64,000 nt of DNA from an uncultured Clostridia bacterium (GCA_947631085.1 CANRJY010000002.1:62001-126000), one strand, 5' to 3'. Shown: positions 18,129-28,600, numbered from the stretch's first letter. Notes: generated from the letters alone by a model not told the origin. Numbers and translations: made by a program.

Positions 18129-19304
18129 ATGGAACGAGTTGCTGTAACGGGAATCGGGGTTATTTCACCTGCGGGAAAAAACAAGGACGAATTTTGGAAA
18201 AATTGCATTGACGGAAAAAATTCGGTAAGCAGGGTAAGCCGGTTTGATACGTCTCAATTTCAGACAAATATGGGCGGAGAGATAAAACAGTTCACTCCGT
18301 ATATGAAAAATACCGACGCACTCAGCGTGGGTCTTTGCACGCAGTACGCGCTCAGCGCGGCGCGCATGGCGTACGACGACGCGGGTATTGACGGACTGAG
18401 CTCCGATAAATGCGCCGTGTTCATGGGTACGACTATGGGCGAAGGACAGGAGCTCGGCTCGATACTGCTCGGCAGCGGCGAGGAAGAAAAAAGACATATA
18501 TCGCTTTTTGACGTATATAATATTGCCGCCGCGGTTTGCAGGGAATTTGGATTAAAGGGCGAAGCTTCGCATATTCCGAACGCCTGCTCGGCGGGGAATT
18601 TTTCAATTATAAGTGCATTCGAGAAGATACGCTCGGGGAAAGCGGAATATGCTTTTGCCGGAGGGGCGGATGTTCTTTCCGAGCTTGCGTTTAAGGGCTT
18701 TTCGAAACTGCGCTCTTTAGCGCCCGATAAGTGCCGTCCGTTTGACAAAAACCGTTTGGGGCTGATAATAAGCGAGGGAGCGGGAGTTCTGTTCCTCGAA
18801 GCCATGAGCTCGGCGAGACGGCGCGGCGCTCATATATATGCCGAAGTGATAGGCTGGGGCGCGAGCTGCGACGCGCATCACATGATAGTGCCGAGCCCCG
18901 ACGCGAACGGGATAAAGGCGGCTATACGTCAGGCTGTGGAAACCACGGGTATAGAATACGGCGATGTTGATTATATATGCGCTCACGGCACAGGCACTCC
19001 GGCAAACGACAGCGCCGAGGCTTTGGCGATAAACAGCCTGTTCGGCGAGCATACTCCGGTAAGCTCTATAAAGTCGATGATCGGTCACTCAATGGGCGCG
19101 GCAAGCGCGATAGAGGCGGCGGCGTGCTGCCTGGCGATAGAAAATTCCGTTATACCGCCGACGATAAATTTTGAGGAAGCGGACGAAAAATGCAAAATAG
19201 ACTGCGTTCCAAACAACGCGCGGCGCATGAGGGTCCGCATAGCGGCAAACAACGCATACGCTTTCGGCGGAAGCAATACATGCGTGCTGTTCGGGGAGGT
19301 GTGA
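18129..19304 (+). CDS. Beta-ketoacyl-ACP synthase (FabF-like) of a biosynthetic cluster
   Basis: 391 residues from the ATG at 18129, preceded by AAGGTAAGG; an ATG at 18087 is in frame but has no ribosome site and a non-family extension. The Cys-His-His triad is intact: Cys153 in NACSAGN, His286 in CAHGTGT and His320 in IGHSMGAAS. It should extend an acyl chain by decarboxylative condensation on an ACP. The next gene encodes a dead homologue, so the pair resembles the KS/chain-length-factor heterodimer of type II polyketide systems. First gene of the operon, and not linked to the primary fab genes. Confidence 0.88.
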   Translation: MERVAVTGIGVISPAGKNKDEFWKNCIDGKNSVSRVSRFDTSQFQTNMGGEIKQFTPYMKNTDALSVGLCTQYALSAARMAYDDAGIDGLSSDKCAVFMGTTMGEGQELGSILLGSGEEEKRHISLFDVYNIAAAVCREFGLKGEASHIPNACSAGNFSIISAFEKIRSGKAEYAFAGGADVLSELAFKGFSKLRSLAPDKCRPFDKNRLGLIISEGAGVLFLEAMSSARRRGAHIYAEVIGWGASCDAHHMIVPSPDANGIKAAIRQAVETTGIEYGDVDYICAHGTGTPANDSAEALAINSLFGEHTPVSSIKSMIGHSMGAASAIEAAACCLAIENSVIPPTINFEEADEKCKIDCVPNNARRMRVRIAANNAYAFGGSNTCVLFGEV

Positions 19305-19308
19305 CGCT

Positions 19309-20277
19309 GTGGGACCGGCTTTAACGGGAATCGGCATGATTTCGGGATTTGCGTCGGGGTTGGATGAATTATACGACGCAGTGATAAACGGCAAAATAAA
19401 TCATACGGACGCGGCTGTGCCGAAGCTCAAGGAAAAAGGACTTGTGTTTACGGACAACATCACAAAAAAGGCGTATGCGGCGATAAAAGCCGCCGAAGCC
19501 GACAGCGGAATGAACTGCAGGGACAGGGACGACATGGGGATTTTTCTCGGAACGGCATTCGGTTCGCTCGCAAGTATGGAGAAATTCGGGCGCGCCGCGA
19601 TGGAAAAGGGCATGAAAGGCATTATGCCTATGGATTTTATAAACAGCGTAATGAACGCTCCTGCCGGTCAGCTTGCGATACTTTGCGGCTTGTCGGGGAT
19701 AAATATAACCGTTTCCGACGGCTCGGCGTCGTCCGTGGGGGCGCTCAGAATGTGCGCCGATATGATCGCGGAGGGAAGAGTTTCGGCGGCTGTGGTCGGC
19801 GGAATAGCGGAGCGCTGCGGACTGTATGATGAATATATAAGGCAAAACGGCGAGGAACCGTCGGAGGGCGTATGTATGTTCATAGCCGAGGACGCGGCGG
19901 CGGCAAGAGCGCGCGGAGCACATATATACGCCGAGCTGCTCGGCAGCGCGTACAAATACGCGGAGCAGTACGGAGCGGACGATATATTTGAAATAATGTC
20001 CGAATCGGCGAAGGACGCGGGGACGTATCTCAAAGATATTGATTTTATCATAACCTGCGGCGCGCTCGATAATGAAATCAAGGCAATTCATAAAACCGGA
20101 ATAAAGGTAATTGACATAAAGGACGTATCAGGCGAAACTTACGGCGCGGGAGGCGCGTTCAAAACCGCCGCCGCCATAGCGCTGTTCGAAAGGAACGAAG
20201 CCGCTGCCGTTATGGTCAACAGCTTCGGCTTCGACGGATTTATGGGTTGTTGTATATTAAAAAGAGAAGGAGTTTAA
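19309..20277 (+). CDS. Degenerate ketosynthase partner (chain-length-factor-like)
   Basis: 322 residues from a GTG start, with GGGGAGGTG upstream. It is clearly a thiolase-fold ketosynthase relative (SPAITGIG-type start, DMGIFLGTAFG, VVGGIAE, NSFGFDGF), but the active site is lost. The nucleophile position reads SDGSASS with Ser139 in place of Cys, there is no HGTGT motif (TCGALDN instead), and the second His is replaced in DVSGETYGAGGAFKT. It is also shorter than its partner. The likely role is a structural subunit with the preceding ketosynthase, setting chain length. Four bp separate the two genes. Confidence 0.75.
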   Translation: MGPALTGIGMISGFASGLDELYDAVINGKINHTDAAVPKLKEKGLVFTDNITKKAYAAIKAAEADSGMNCRDRDDMGIFLGTAFGSLASMEKFGRAAMEKGMKGIMPMDFINSVMNAPAGQLAILCGLSGINITVSDGSASSVGALRMCADMIAEGRVSAAVVGGIAERCGLYDEYIRQNGEEPSEGVCMFIAEDAAAARARGAHIYAELLGSAYKYAEQYGADDIFEIMSESAKDAGTYLKDIDFIITCGALDNEIKAIHKTGIKVIDIKDVSGETYGAGGAFKTAAAIALFERNEAAAVMVNSFGFDGFMGCCILKREGV

Positions 20278-20281
20278 ACAA

Positions 20282-20518
20282 ATGGACGAACTGAAAAACA
20301 AGATACGCGAAGTGACGGCGAGAATGCTGGAAATAGACAGCGAGGAGCTCGGCGATGACGATTTATTCGAGGATCATGATATGGACTCGTTCATCGCGAT
20401 GCAGCTTACGGCAATACTCGAAAACGAATATGACCTGACTATCCCCAACAGCGTGATACAGGAAATGACGAGCGTGACAAGAACTGCCGAAATAGTAACG
20501 GAGCTTTTGGAACAATGA
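20282..20518 (+). CDS. Acyl carrier protein
   Basis: 78 residues, acidic and helical, with the phosphopantetheine Ser36 in DMDSF. DELKNKIREVTARMLEID and EMTSVTRTAEIVTELL match helices I and IV of ACPs. GAAGGAG lies upstream. It carries the acyl chain made by the neighbouring ketosynthase pair and reduced by the ketoreductase, and probably donates it to the NRPS condensation domain. It would be activated by the Sfp-type PPTase at 34026-34646. Confidence 0.9.
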   Translation: MDELKNKIREVTARMLEIDSEELGDDDLFEDHDMDSFIAMQLTAILENEYDLTIPNSVIQEMTSVTRTAEIVTELLEQ

Positions 20519-21225
20519 GAACTGTAATAGTAACGGGCGGAACAAAGGGCATAGGACTCAGCATAGTAAAGACATTTCTCGCCGAAGGGGACGCCGTTTA
20601 CGCGGTGTATAATTCCGATGAAGGCGCGGCGGACAAGCTGCGTGAGGCGGGATATGAAAATCTTACGGTGCGCCGATGCGGCGTCAGCCGCTTTGACGAG
20701 GTCGAGGCGCTTTATAACGACGTTTACCGCGAACGCGGAGCGATCGACGTAAGCGTACACAGCGCGGGTGTGGAAATATCAAAGCTTCTCGCTATGATCA
20801 CTCCGGAGGAATGGGACAGAATTATAAGCGTGAATTTAAACGGAGTATACAACTGCTGCCGCTGCGCGGTGAAGAAAATGCTGTCAAAGGAAAACGGCAG
20901 AATTATAAACATAAGCTCCGCGGCGGCGACGTTTCCGCTGTCGGGACAAGCGGCGTACGCGGCGTCCAAGGCGGGAGTAAACGCTCTTACGAAAGCGCTC
21001 GCCAAGGAAACGGCGCGCTTCGGTATTACGGTGAACGCCGTTGCCCCGGGTTATACAACAGGCGAAATGGCGGATAAATATTATGATAAAATGGTGGATA
21101 AAATTCCGATGAAGCGATTTGCCGAGCCGCAGGAAACAGCCGCGCTCGTGAAATTTCTGGCAAGCGGGGACGCGGGATATATAACGGGAGCCGTATATGC
21201 GATTGACGGAGGATTGGGGGTTTAA
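20515..21225 (+). CDS. Short-chain dehydrogenase, FabG-like 3-oxoacyl-ACP reductase
   Basis: 236 residues. Cofactor site TGGTKGIG (residues 7-14), SVNLNG with Asn107, and the catalytic Ser135, Tyr148 and Lys152 (YAASK). The C-terminal ending GAVYAIDGGLGV is typical of FabG. Overlaps the ACP gene by ATGA, so coupled. It would reduce the 3-oxoacyl-ACP to 3-hydroxyacyl-ACP. No dehydratase or enoyl reductase is in the operon, so either the chain stays hydroxylated or housekeeping enzymes finish it. Confidence 0.9.
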   Translation: MRTVIVTGGTKGIGLSIVKTFLAEGDAVYAVYNSDEGAADKLREAGYENLTVRRCGVSRFDEVEALYNDVYRERGAIDVSVHSAGVEISKLLAMITPEEWDRIISVNLNGVYNCCRCAVKKMLSKENGRIINISSAAATFPLSGQAAYAASKAGVNALTKALAKETARFGITVNAVAPGYTTGEMADKYYDKMVDKIPMKRFAEPQETAALVKFLASGDAGYITGAVYAIDGGLGV

Positions 21226-21230
21226 CCTGA

Positions 21231-24200
21231 ATGCTTTCATATGATATGAACGAATATCAGAAGTCAATTATGAATATCGAAAAAGCATATCCCGATACGA
21301 GCGTATGCTGTGTCGGCGGTATTACAGAGCTTGGAAACGATATTGATATACCGCTCGCGGAGCGCGCGGCTTTATTTGTCATTCGGCAAAATCCCGCGCT
21401 GAGAATACAGATAGACAGGAGCGAAAGGCTGTATATCAGCGATGATGTTCACGATGTGGAAGTGCGCGAATACAGAGATGTCTGCGATAAGGATGAAATC
21501 ATAAATGAAATAATGCGCGAGCCGTTTGAGCTTTATGATTCGCCTCTGTACAGGTTCGTATGCGTAAAGACTCCCCTTTCGGCTTTCGGCTTGCTGAAAA
21601 TACATCATATTCTCGGAGACCATATGGCGCTTTTGGAAATATTCGGGGAGTTTGAGAAAAATTATATTGCTATGAAAAGCGGAGCGGAGCCGAAAATAAA
21701 GCCCGATATGCGCTATATCGAAACGATGCTCGGAAAAATCGGCGGCGATTTTGCCGACGCAAAAAAGCATTTCGGGAGCCGATTTGAGAAATACGGCGTT
21801 CATATGCCGGAACACAGGATGAAAAGCCTCGGCGCGGGGGTTTATAAATATAACGTCGAACCTGCCGACGCGCTGAAATTAATAGATTTTTGCAGAGAAA
21901 ACAAAACAAAACCGGAATCGGTATTTTACGCCGCTTTAGCCGTATATGAAAGGCAGACGCGCGGCAAAGAGTGTATGACGGTCGGCAGAGTTCTTATGAA
22001 CCGCGGACGCGGACAGCTTGACGCGGTCGGGCTGTATGCAAATACCGTTCCGGTATTTATACGTTCGGACGGAGATTTTCTGTCCGTATGCCGCAAAGCG
22101 GAGGACGAGCTTAATGAAAGCATAAAGTATTCGTCATATCCGCTTAATTGTATTTTAAGGGACAATAATATACACGAACGCTGCTTTGACGCGGAAATAT
22201 CGTTTATAAGCATGGGAATGATGCCGACATTTAAATTGGCGGAGCCGGTAAAATGCTTCAACGGGTGCGTTGAGCTGCCTATGCGTATACATATTCTGCG
22301 GCGCAAGCGCTCGCTTGAAATCAATATCGAGTATTCAAAAGAGATTTATTCCGATGAATATATTTATGCGTTTACGCAATCTCTAATCAATATAATCATC
22401 GGCGGCATAGAAGGAAGGAAAACGGAAGCTGTTACGGATGCGGATAAGGCGGCATACGCGGCGCTTAACAGCGTTACGGAGCTTGAGGCAAACACTACGG
22501 TATCGCGTCTGTTTTCCGAGTATGCCGCCGCTCACGGCGATGAAACGGCTGTAATTTATAACAAAAAAAAATATACCTTTGATGAAATAAACAGAGCGGC
22601 AAACGGTATCGCCAAGCTTTGCGCGGGGAAAAAGCTCGTGGGGATCGCAACGGGCAGATGCGAGTATCTTGTGCCTGCCATGATCGGCGTAATGAGAGCG
22701 GGAGCGGCATATATGCCGCTGAATCCGCTTCTTGACATACCGTCCGAATGCGATACGGTCCTTTCGCTTTCGGAGCACGGGAAGGACGGCGCGGTTTTTT
22801 TGGATAAGCTAAAGCCGTACGGAGACTATGCGAAGGATCTGTCCTCGCCCGACGCGGCGGCGTACTATATGCGCACCTCCGGCTCGGAGGGAAGGGCTAA
22901 AACCGTGATGATTTCAAACGGCTCGCTGTATCTGCGGCTCAAGTGGATGCATGATAGGTATTCGCTCAAACGCAATATACTGCAAAAGACAGCGCCGACC
23001 TTCGACGTGTCGGGCTGGGAGCTGCTATGCGGCGCGTTCGGCGGCTGCTCGGTCATTATGAAGGACGGAGAGGAAAAAAATCCGGAGCTTATAGCGGAGT
23101 ATATAAATGAATATAAAATCGAAGCAATACATTTTGTTCCGTCTATGCTGCGGCTGTTTTTGAGATATATAGATAAAAATTCTTTCCCGACGCTCAGAAA
23201 TGTTTTTTCGAGCGGAGAAGCTCTTGACGCGGCGGCGGTGCGGCTTTTTTACAAAAAGCTGCCACACGCTGCCATATCGAATTTATACGGTCCCACTGAA
23301 TGTACCATAGATGTGACGGGATATGACTGCACGGGACATGAGCGGGAAATCCCCATAGGCAAGCCCGTTTATAATACACATATATATATCGTTTGTCCGG
23401 ACGGATCGCTTGCTCCGCGCGGAGTCGAGGGCGAGATCGTCGTTACCGGCGGACTTGTCGGACTGGGCTACAGCGGCGGTGGAGGCGGGTATACCGAGCT
23501 TGACGGACGCCGCGCGTATCGGACGGGAGACAGAGGCTTACTCGGCTTTGACGGCAACATATACTACCGAGGCAGACGGGACAGTCGGGTGAAAATAAAC
23601 GGCAAACGCGCAGATCTCGGTGAAATCGAAAGACTTATGCTCGATATTGACGGCGTTACGGGCTGCGCCGCAGCTGCGGGAGAAAATACCGTTACGGTAT
23701 TTTACGAGGCAAAAAAGCCTATCGAGGATATAGCCGCAAGGCTGGCGAAAAAAACAGACCGTCTGCCGTCGAGGATAATATATCTTGATAAGCTGCCGCT
23801 GTTAAGCTCCGGAAAAATTGACCGCGCGGCGCTTTTAAAAACGGGAATTAAAACTCAAATCATACCTCCCGAAAGCGAAACGGAGCGCATTATACTGCGC
23901 GAGGCTCTCGCGGAGCTTAATTCGGGTCCCGTTAAGGTGGAAATAGGGGTAGAGGATAATCTTCCGGATCACGGTCTTGACTCGCTTTCCGTTTTATCCT
24001 TTATGCTGCGGCTTCGCGACAGGGGCTTTGATTTTACGGTCCAGGACATATACGCAAATCCGACTGTGCGCATGCTGGCGGAGCGTGAAAACGTACCTCG
24101 TATGCTCGTGCGGCTCAACGGTATTGAGTCGGACGGGGTTTTATGCTGCTTTCCGTACGCGGGCGGCGCTCCGCAGGCGTTTTCCAGAATCGCCGCCGAA

Positions 24201-24779
24201 ACGGATTACGGCGCGGTCGGAGTGAATTATGACTTTTTGGGAAATGACGCAGATATCGGACAAATCGCGGAAGCGGTTGCCGCTGAGCTGAAAAAATATA
24301 AGAAAATAAAGCTTGTATCGTCATGCGCGGGCAGCGCGTACGCGCTCGCGGCAGCCGCCGCCCTCGAAAGAGACGGAACGCGGATCGAAAAAATATATAT
24401 ATCCGCAAGTCTGCCGGATAAGACTCCGAGAGGAATCAACCCGTGGAGACTGCTGCCCGCCGGCGGCGTTATGTCCGCGCTTTCGGAAAAGGCGGGCAGG
24501 AAATTGCCGAAAAATTTAAGATACGAAGCGTTTCTGCGCGATACGGACAGATATTTTAAATACATGGCTAAAGAAAATCCGAAGGTTACGGCTCCGGCGT
24601 GCATAGCGTTTGCCGACGGCGACGCGTTTACAAAGGGTTATGGGAGAAAAGCGGAAAGGTGGCGTAAATATCTGACGGGAGATATTACGTTTTCGATATT
24701 TAAAACAGCAGACCATTATTTTATGTCCGATACGGACGGCATACTCGGACGCATGGAGGAGGGTGAGGGCTTTGAATGA
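21231..24779 (+). CDS. NRPS with C-A(Ser)-PCP-TE layout and a cysteine thioesterase
   Basis: 1182 residues, an EntF-like single module. C domain about 1-400 with HHILGDH (125-131; HHxxxDG with the final Gly replaced). A domain about 420-870 with SGSEGRAKT, NLYGPTE, YRTGD and SSGKIDR. Its ten specificity residues read D592, V593, W596, H634, F659, S661, L685, I693, D694, K862, matching the serine code of EntF at nine of ten positions (Ile for Val). PCP about 880-955 with Ser918 in HGLDSLS. TE about 968-1182, starting CCFPYAGGAPQ; the nucleophile motif is SSCAGS, with Cys1032 where Ser is usual, His1162 in ADHYF, and Asp1129 or Asp1131 as acid. The C domain probably acylates serine from the cluster ACP. 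Release may be hydrolysis, transfer or lactonisation. No MbtH-like gene was seen. Confidence 0.88.
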   Translation: MLSYDMNEYQKSIMNIEKAYPDTSVCCVGGITELGNDIDIPLAERAALFVIRQNPALRIQIDRSERLYISDDVHDVEVREYRDVCDKDEIINEIMREPFELYDSPLYRFVCVKTPLSAFGLLKIHHILGDHMALLEIFGEFEKNYIAMKSGAEPKIKPDMRYIETMLGKIGGDFADAKKHFGSRFEKYGVHMPEHRMKSLGAGVYKYNVEPADALKLIDFCRENKTKPESVFYAALAVYERQTRGKECMTVGRVLMNRGRGQLDAVGLYANTVPVFIRSDGDFLSVCRKAEDELNESIKYSSYPLNCILRDNNIHERCFDAEISFISMGMMPTFKLAEPVKCFNGCVELPMRIHILRRKRSLEINIEYSKEIYSDEYIYAFTQSLINIIIGGIEGRKTEAVTDADKAAYAALNSVTELEANTTVSRLFSEYAAAHGDETAVIYNKKKYTFDEINRAANGIAKLCAGKKLVGIATGRCEYLVPAMIGVMRAGAAYMPLNPLLDIPSECDTVLSLSEHGKDGAVFLDKLKPYGDYAKDLSSPDAAAYYMRTSGSEGRAKTVMISNGSLYLRLKWMHDRYSLKRNILQKTAPTFDVSGWELLCGAFGGCSVIMKDGEEKNPELIAEYINEYKIEAIHFVPSMLRLFLRYIDKNSFPTLRNVFSSGEALDAAAVRLFYKKLPHAAISNLYGPTECTIDVTGYDCTGHEREIPIGKPVYNTHIYIVCPDGSLAPRGVEGEIVVTGGLVGLGYSGGGGGYTELDGRRAYRTGDRGLLGFDGNIYYRGRRDSRVKINGKRADLGEIERLMLDIDGVTGCAAAAGENTVTVFYEAKKPIEDIAARLAKKTDRLPSRIIYLDKLPLLSSGKIDRAALLKTGIKTQIIPPESETERIILREALAELNSGPVKVEIGVEDNLPDHGLDSLSVLSFMLRLRDRGFDFTVQDIYANPTVRMLAERENVPRMLVRLNGIESDGVLCCFPYAGGAPQAFSRIAAETDYGAVGVNYDFLGNDADIGQIAEAVAAELKKYKKIKLVSSCAGSAYALAAAAALERDGTRIEKIYISASLPDKTPRGINPWRLLPAGGVMSALSEKAGRKLPKNLRYEAFLRDTDRYFKYMAKENPKVTAPACIAFADGDAFTKGYGRKAERWRKYLTGDITFSIFKTADHYFMSDTDGILGRMEEGEGFE

Positions 24780-25518
24780 TATTCTTAATTATCTGCCTTC
24801 AAGGAGCACTATATTGGTTATAAGCGCGGTTACGGGATTTGCGGTGCTTTTAATTCTTATGCTGCTTGAATATAAATTCACAATACGCATGCTTATCGCG
24901 GCGGCAATATCGGCGGTGTGCATCGTGCCGGGTTCCGTATTCGGAGAGCTTTTAAGAAAGCTCACATACGGCGAATGGCTTGATATCGGCAGCCTTATAG
25001 GCAATTTTTCGGATTATGAGGGAACGCACTACGCGGGACAGGCAATATATATTATTTCGGCGGGGCTGATTTTGTGGCGGATCGTAATGCGGAAGCGGGA
25101 CGGCAGCTTTGCCCGCGGCGGACAGACGCGCTATATGAGTATGCTCGCCGTATTTATGAATATACAGATAGTTATCGGACGAATAGGCTGCCTGAAGGAG
25201 GGCTGCTGCCAGGGAGCCGCGTATTACGGGCCGCTGTCGGTCATGAGCCCGACTCTCGGATACAGAGTATATCCGGCGGTCCATACCGAGCTTATTATCG
25301 CGGCTGTTACGCTCGCGGTTGTAACGGTGCTTTATATAAAGCGGCGGAACGCCTTTTCCGTATTCTGCATCGGCTATGCGCTCGCGCTGTTTATCGCGGA
25401 ATTTATGTATGACAATACCGGAACGGTAAAAATCGCGGGACTTACGGTCGTACAGATATTGGCAGTTATAATTGCCGCGGTCGGAATAATATACAAATTG
25501 CGTAAAAGTCAAGTTTAA
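24763..25518 (+). CDS. Lgt-like membrane protein (prolipoprotein diacylglyceryl transferase paralogue)
   Basis: 251 residues with about seven hydrophobic segments. The family core is GRIGCLKEGCCQGAAYYGPLSV (about residues 140-160) and YPAVHTELI, matching the GRIGCFxxGCCYG and HPxxLYE blocks of Lgt-related proteins. Canonical Lgt has a different NGE-type signature at this place, so this is a paralogue and not the housekeeping enzyme. The GTG start at 24763 overlaps the NRPS by 17 bp; a TTG at 24772 is an alternative. As last gene of the operon it might attach a glycerolipid-derived group to the NRPS product or use it as acceptor; that is inference only. Confidence 0.75.
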   Translation: MRALNDILNYLPSRSTILVISAVTGFAVLLILMLLEYKFTIRMLIAAAISAVCIVPGSVFGELLRKLTYGEWLDIGSLIGNFSDYEGTHYAGQAIYIISAGLILWRIVMRKRDGSFARGGQTRYMSMLAVFMNIQIVIGRIGCLKEGCCQGAAYYGPLSVMSPTLGYRVYPAVHTELIIAAVTLAVVTVLYIKRRNAFSVFCIGYALALFIAEFMYDNTGTVKIAGLTVVQILAVIIAAVGIIYKLRKSQV

Positions 25519-25543
25519 CTTCGCGAAAGACATGTTGGCGTTA

Positions 25544-25572
25544 TTGAAAAAAGTGCAAAATTATTGTATAAT
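25544..25572 (+). promoter_or_regulatory. Promoter of the giant SLH protein gene
   Basis: TTGAAA (25544-25549), 17-bp spacer, TATAAT (25567-25572), with AAAGGAGG just before the ATG at 25619. No terminator separates it from the upstream operon, so read-through is possible. Confidence 0.8.
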
Positions 25573-25618
25573 AAACATAGAATATGCATAATATATCATT
25601 TCATAAAGGAGGAAAACG

Positions 25619-28600
25619 ATGAAAGGAACAAAACTTAAACAACTTTTGGCATTAACTTTGGCGGCATCAATGACTGTACCGTTCATTCCGACTGTATATG
25701 CAGACGACGGAATAGACGATGAGGCGCTGATCGCCGACCTTATGTCGTACGCGGAGGATTACCCCGACGGCGGGTTTACTTTCAGGGAATCCCAAATTGA
25801 AGCTTACGAGGACAGCGGCAGCGCTTATATCGATGTCGTAAGAATGGGTTCGTTTGAGGGTGAAGCCTCCGTAAGTCTGAACGCGGTAGACATTTCCGCG
25901 GTTTACGGAAAGGACTACACCATATCGGTGGACGACGGGTGGCTGCTGGAGCATGAGCTCCGTCAAGACGACGACGCGGTCCCTCTTATGGAACTGTATG
26001 CCCAGACGAACGAGGAAGCGGTGATCGGAGATGAACAAACGGAGAAGGCTCCCGATAACACCGTTGAAATGATGGTCGACGCGGACGAGGGCATTGTTAA
26101 TGTCGAGGAAACGTCGGCGGAGAGCGACGCGGAGGAAAGCACAGGCTTAAGAGCCGCGAGAGAAGTATTCACAGGAGAAAAATCCGACAGAAAAACATGG
26201 CAGGAAGCCGATGTTCAGGACAATCCCGAGGCGCAGGCTTTAGCCGACGAGATGGACAAATCCGGAGAATATACGTCCGATATGGCGCGGGAGCTTCCCG
26301 GAACGAGATACACGCTTAATTTTGCCGACGGCGAGTACATTAAGCGCGTAAAGGTAAATCTCGTAAACGATACGCTGTCGGAAAGCGACGAGCAGATAAT
26401 GTTCGCGCTTTATGACGCGGAGGGCGCGGAGCTTGCCAAGCCGTATTCGGCGTACATAAACATTCTCGACGACGATCAGAGCGAGCGCGTTGTGTTCAGT
26501 ATGCCGGAGGAAAGCGTAACTGTTACTCCGGATGACGAATATGCCGAGGTCACTGTAAGGCGTATATCGGGAATCGATAAGTTTGCGTCTGTAAAAATCG
26601 CGACGGGCGCTATTGACGCGGAGCCGGACAGAGATTATAAAGCCGGCTCGGTAGAGGTAGTGTTCCCGCAGGGAATCACCTCGCGCAAGGTAAAAATTCC
26701 CGTTTACCAAAATTGGCGCACGGATCCCGTAAGCTTCGTCGCGGCAATCGATACGGACAGCGCGTTTGCCGACGAGGAAACGAGAGCGACAGCCGTAACC
26801 ATACTTCCGGATTACAGCGAGGAGTCTATGCAGGATTATTATGAGCTGCTCGACGCACAGCGTCAGGCTGAAGAAGCCGCGGAAGCCGCAAATGAGGAAA
26901 CGGACGAAACAGCCGATGACGATCAGAGAACATATACCGAGGTGTACTATCTCGCTAAGGGAAGACCCACCGGCGGCGCGTCTCTCGCTTCAACGGACAA
27001 AGAAACACTCGGCGGGGATAAATATACATATATTAACAACGCCGACGGCACGGACTACGGTAAGTATTCGAATGTTCTAAGCGATCTTGACCTGAGAAAC
27101 GCAAAGTATATCACGGTAAACTACAGCGCGAGCGGTCATTACACATATGAACACAAATATACAAAAAAGGATGGCTGCAAAAAATACGATGTTACAGACA
27201 CTCAGACTCTCGGCGGACAAATGGCACGTTTCTGCATCGGCAACATTACAAAAACAGAAACGGAATCGCAGGAGGTAGGAGCCCAAGGCAAAGCCACATC
27301 GGGCAGCACAACGATAATCGTACCCGAAAATGCTAAAAATAAAAATGCCGCCCTTAACATACAAGTCAAGAAAACGGAAACGGCGGAAGGAAATTTAGTG
27401 AAAAACGGGGATCTTGATTGGGTTTATATTCAGGTAGACAGCGTAGAAATAGAATATGAAGATATAGAAATAATGATCGACAACGGCGAAGCCGAGACAA
27501 ACACATATCAGGAAATAATCTACGAGGCGGGTCATCCCGATGTTGACAAGAACAACAACATAAACTACACCAATGGAAATAAAGTATCTCTCGGTCAGGG
27601 CGTCGCTGACAAAGACACACGCCGCCATACATACATGAAGTATTCCTCAGCCATAACCCTGAGCGCGGCGGATCCCCCCTCAAGCAGTAAGACGACAAGC
27701 GCCGGCGTGACGCCGCATGTCGGCTCAAACGTGTATCTTGCGGGATGGCAGGTGCAGGATTCTAACGATAATTATTCCGAGACAATATCGACAGATCAGC
27801 TGACTCTCGAATACTTGTATTCAAACTTCTATAACAGCAGCAACAGCTATATGATACGCCCCGTTTTTCGGCCGTATGCGTCCGTTGTCCGCTTTAACAA
27901 CAGCTGCGCGGGCGAGCTTGCGTATACGAACAACATATCGGACGGCAAGGAAATAGGCTTGACGATGCTCGACACGCTAAAAGTGCAGGGAGTATCGGTA
28001 AACGGCAGCGGAAAGGTCGTTAAAAGCTTTGCCGTATCGGGCTATAACGATACGGCTGTACGCGGAGAGAACGGAACGGTAACGGAGGCTGAAAAGCGCG
28101 TGAGCGAATCGACCAAATCGGACAAGCGCAAAACATATCTCGACGCCCATAAGAATGCCAGAGATGAGGTAAGCACCGACACGAGTACGGCGGATACGTC
28201 GCAAATCACGATAAAGCCCAACTGTGACGCTATCTATGTCGATATGGCATCCGACACCATTACGATAGATGTGCGGTATAATCCCGCCGATTCCGCGCCG
28301 AGGGAATTTAAGGACAATGGCCGCGTATTCTATATCGATACGTCCGACATTAAACCCGGCACAAATCCCGACGAGGACATAAGCTCCGATACGGATGACA
28401 TCAGAAGCGTATACGGAAAATATGACACGCCGATGACGATACGTCCGAGGAACTTCACCGATATTATCAATATCAACGCGGCGTACGGGGATTTTGACAC
28501 CGATGAACCGAATGAAAATATGGATCAAATATCGGAATATACGACGGTATGGCAGGACTTCACGGGCGATGAGAACGGCGACGGCAAGCTCGACCAGGAG

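Noticed and set aside
20374-20760. Minus-strand frame over the ACP/SDR junction
   Set aside because: Antisense to two recognisable genes with overlapping stop/start signals.
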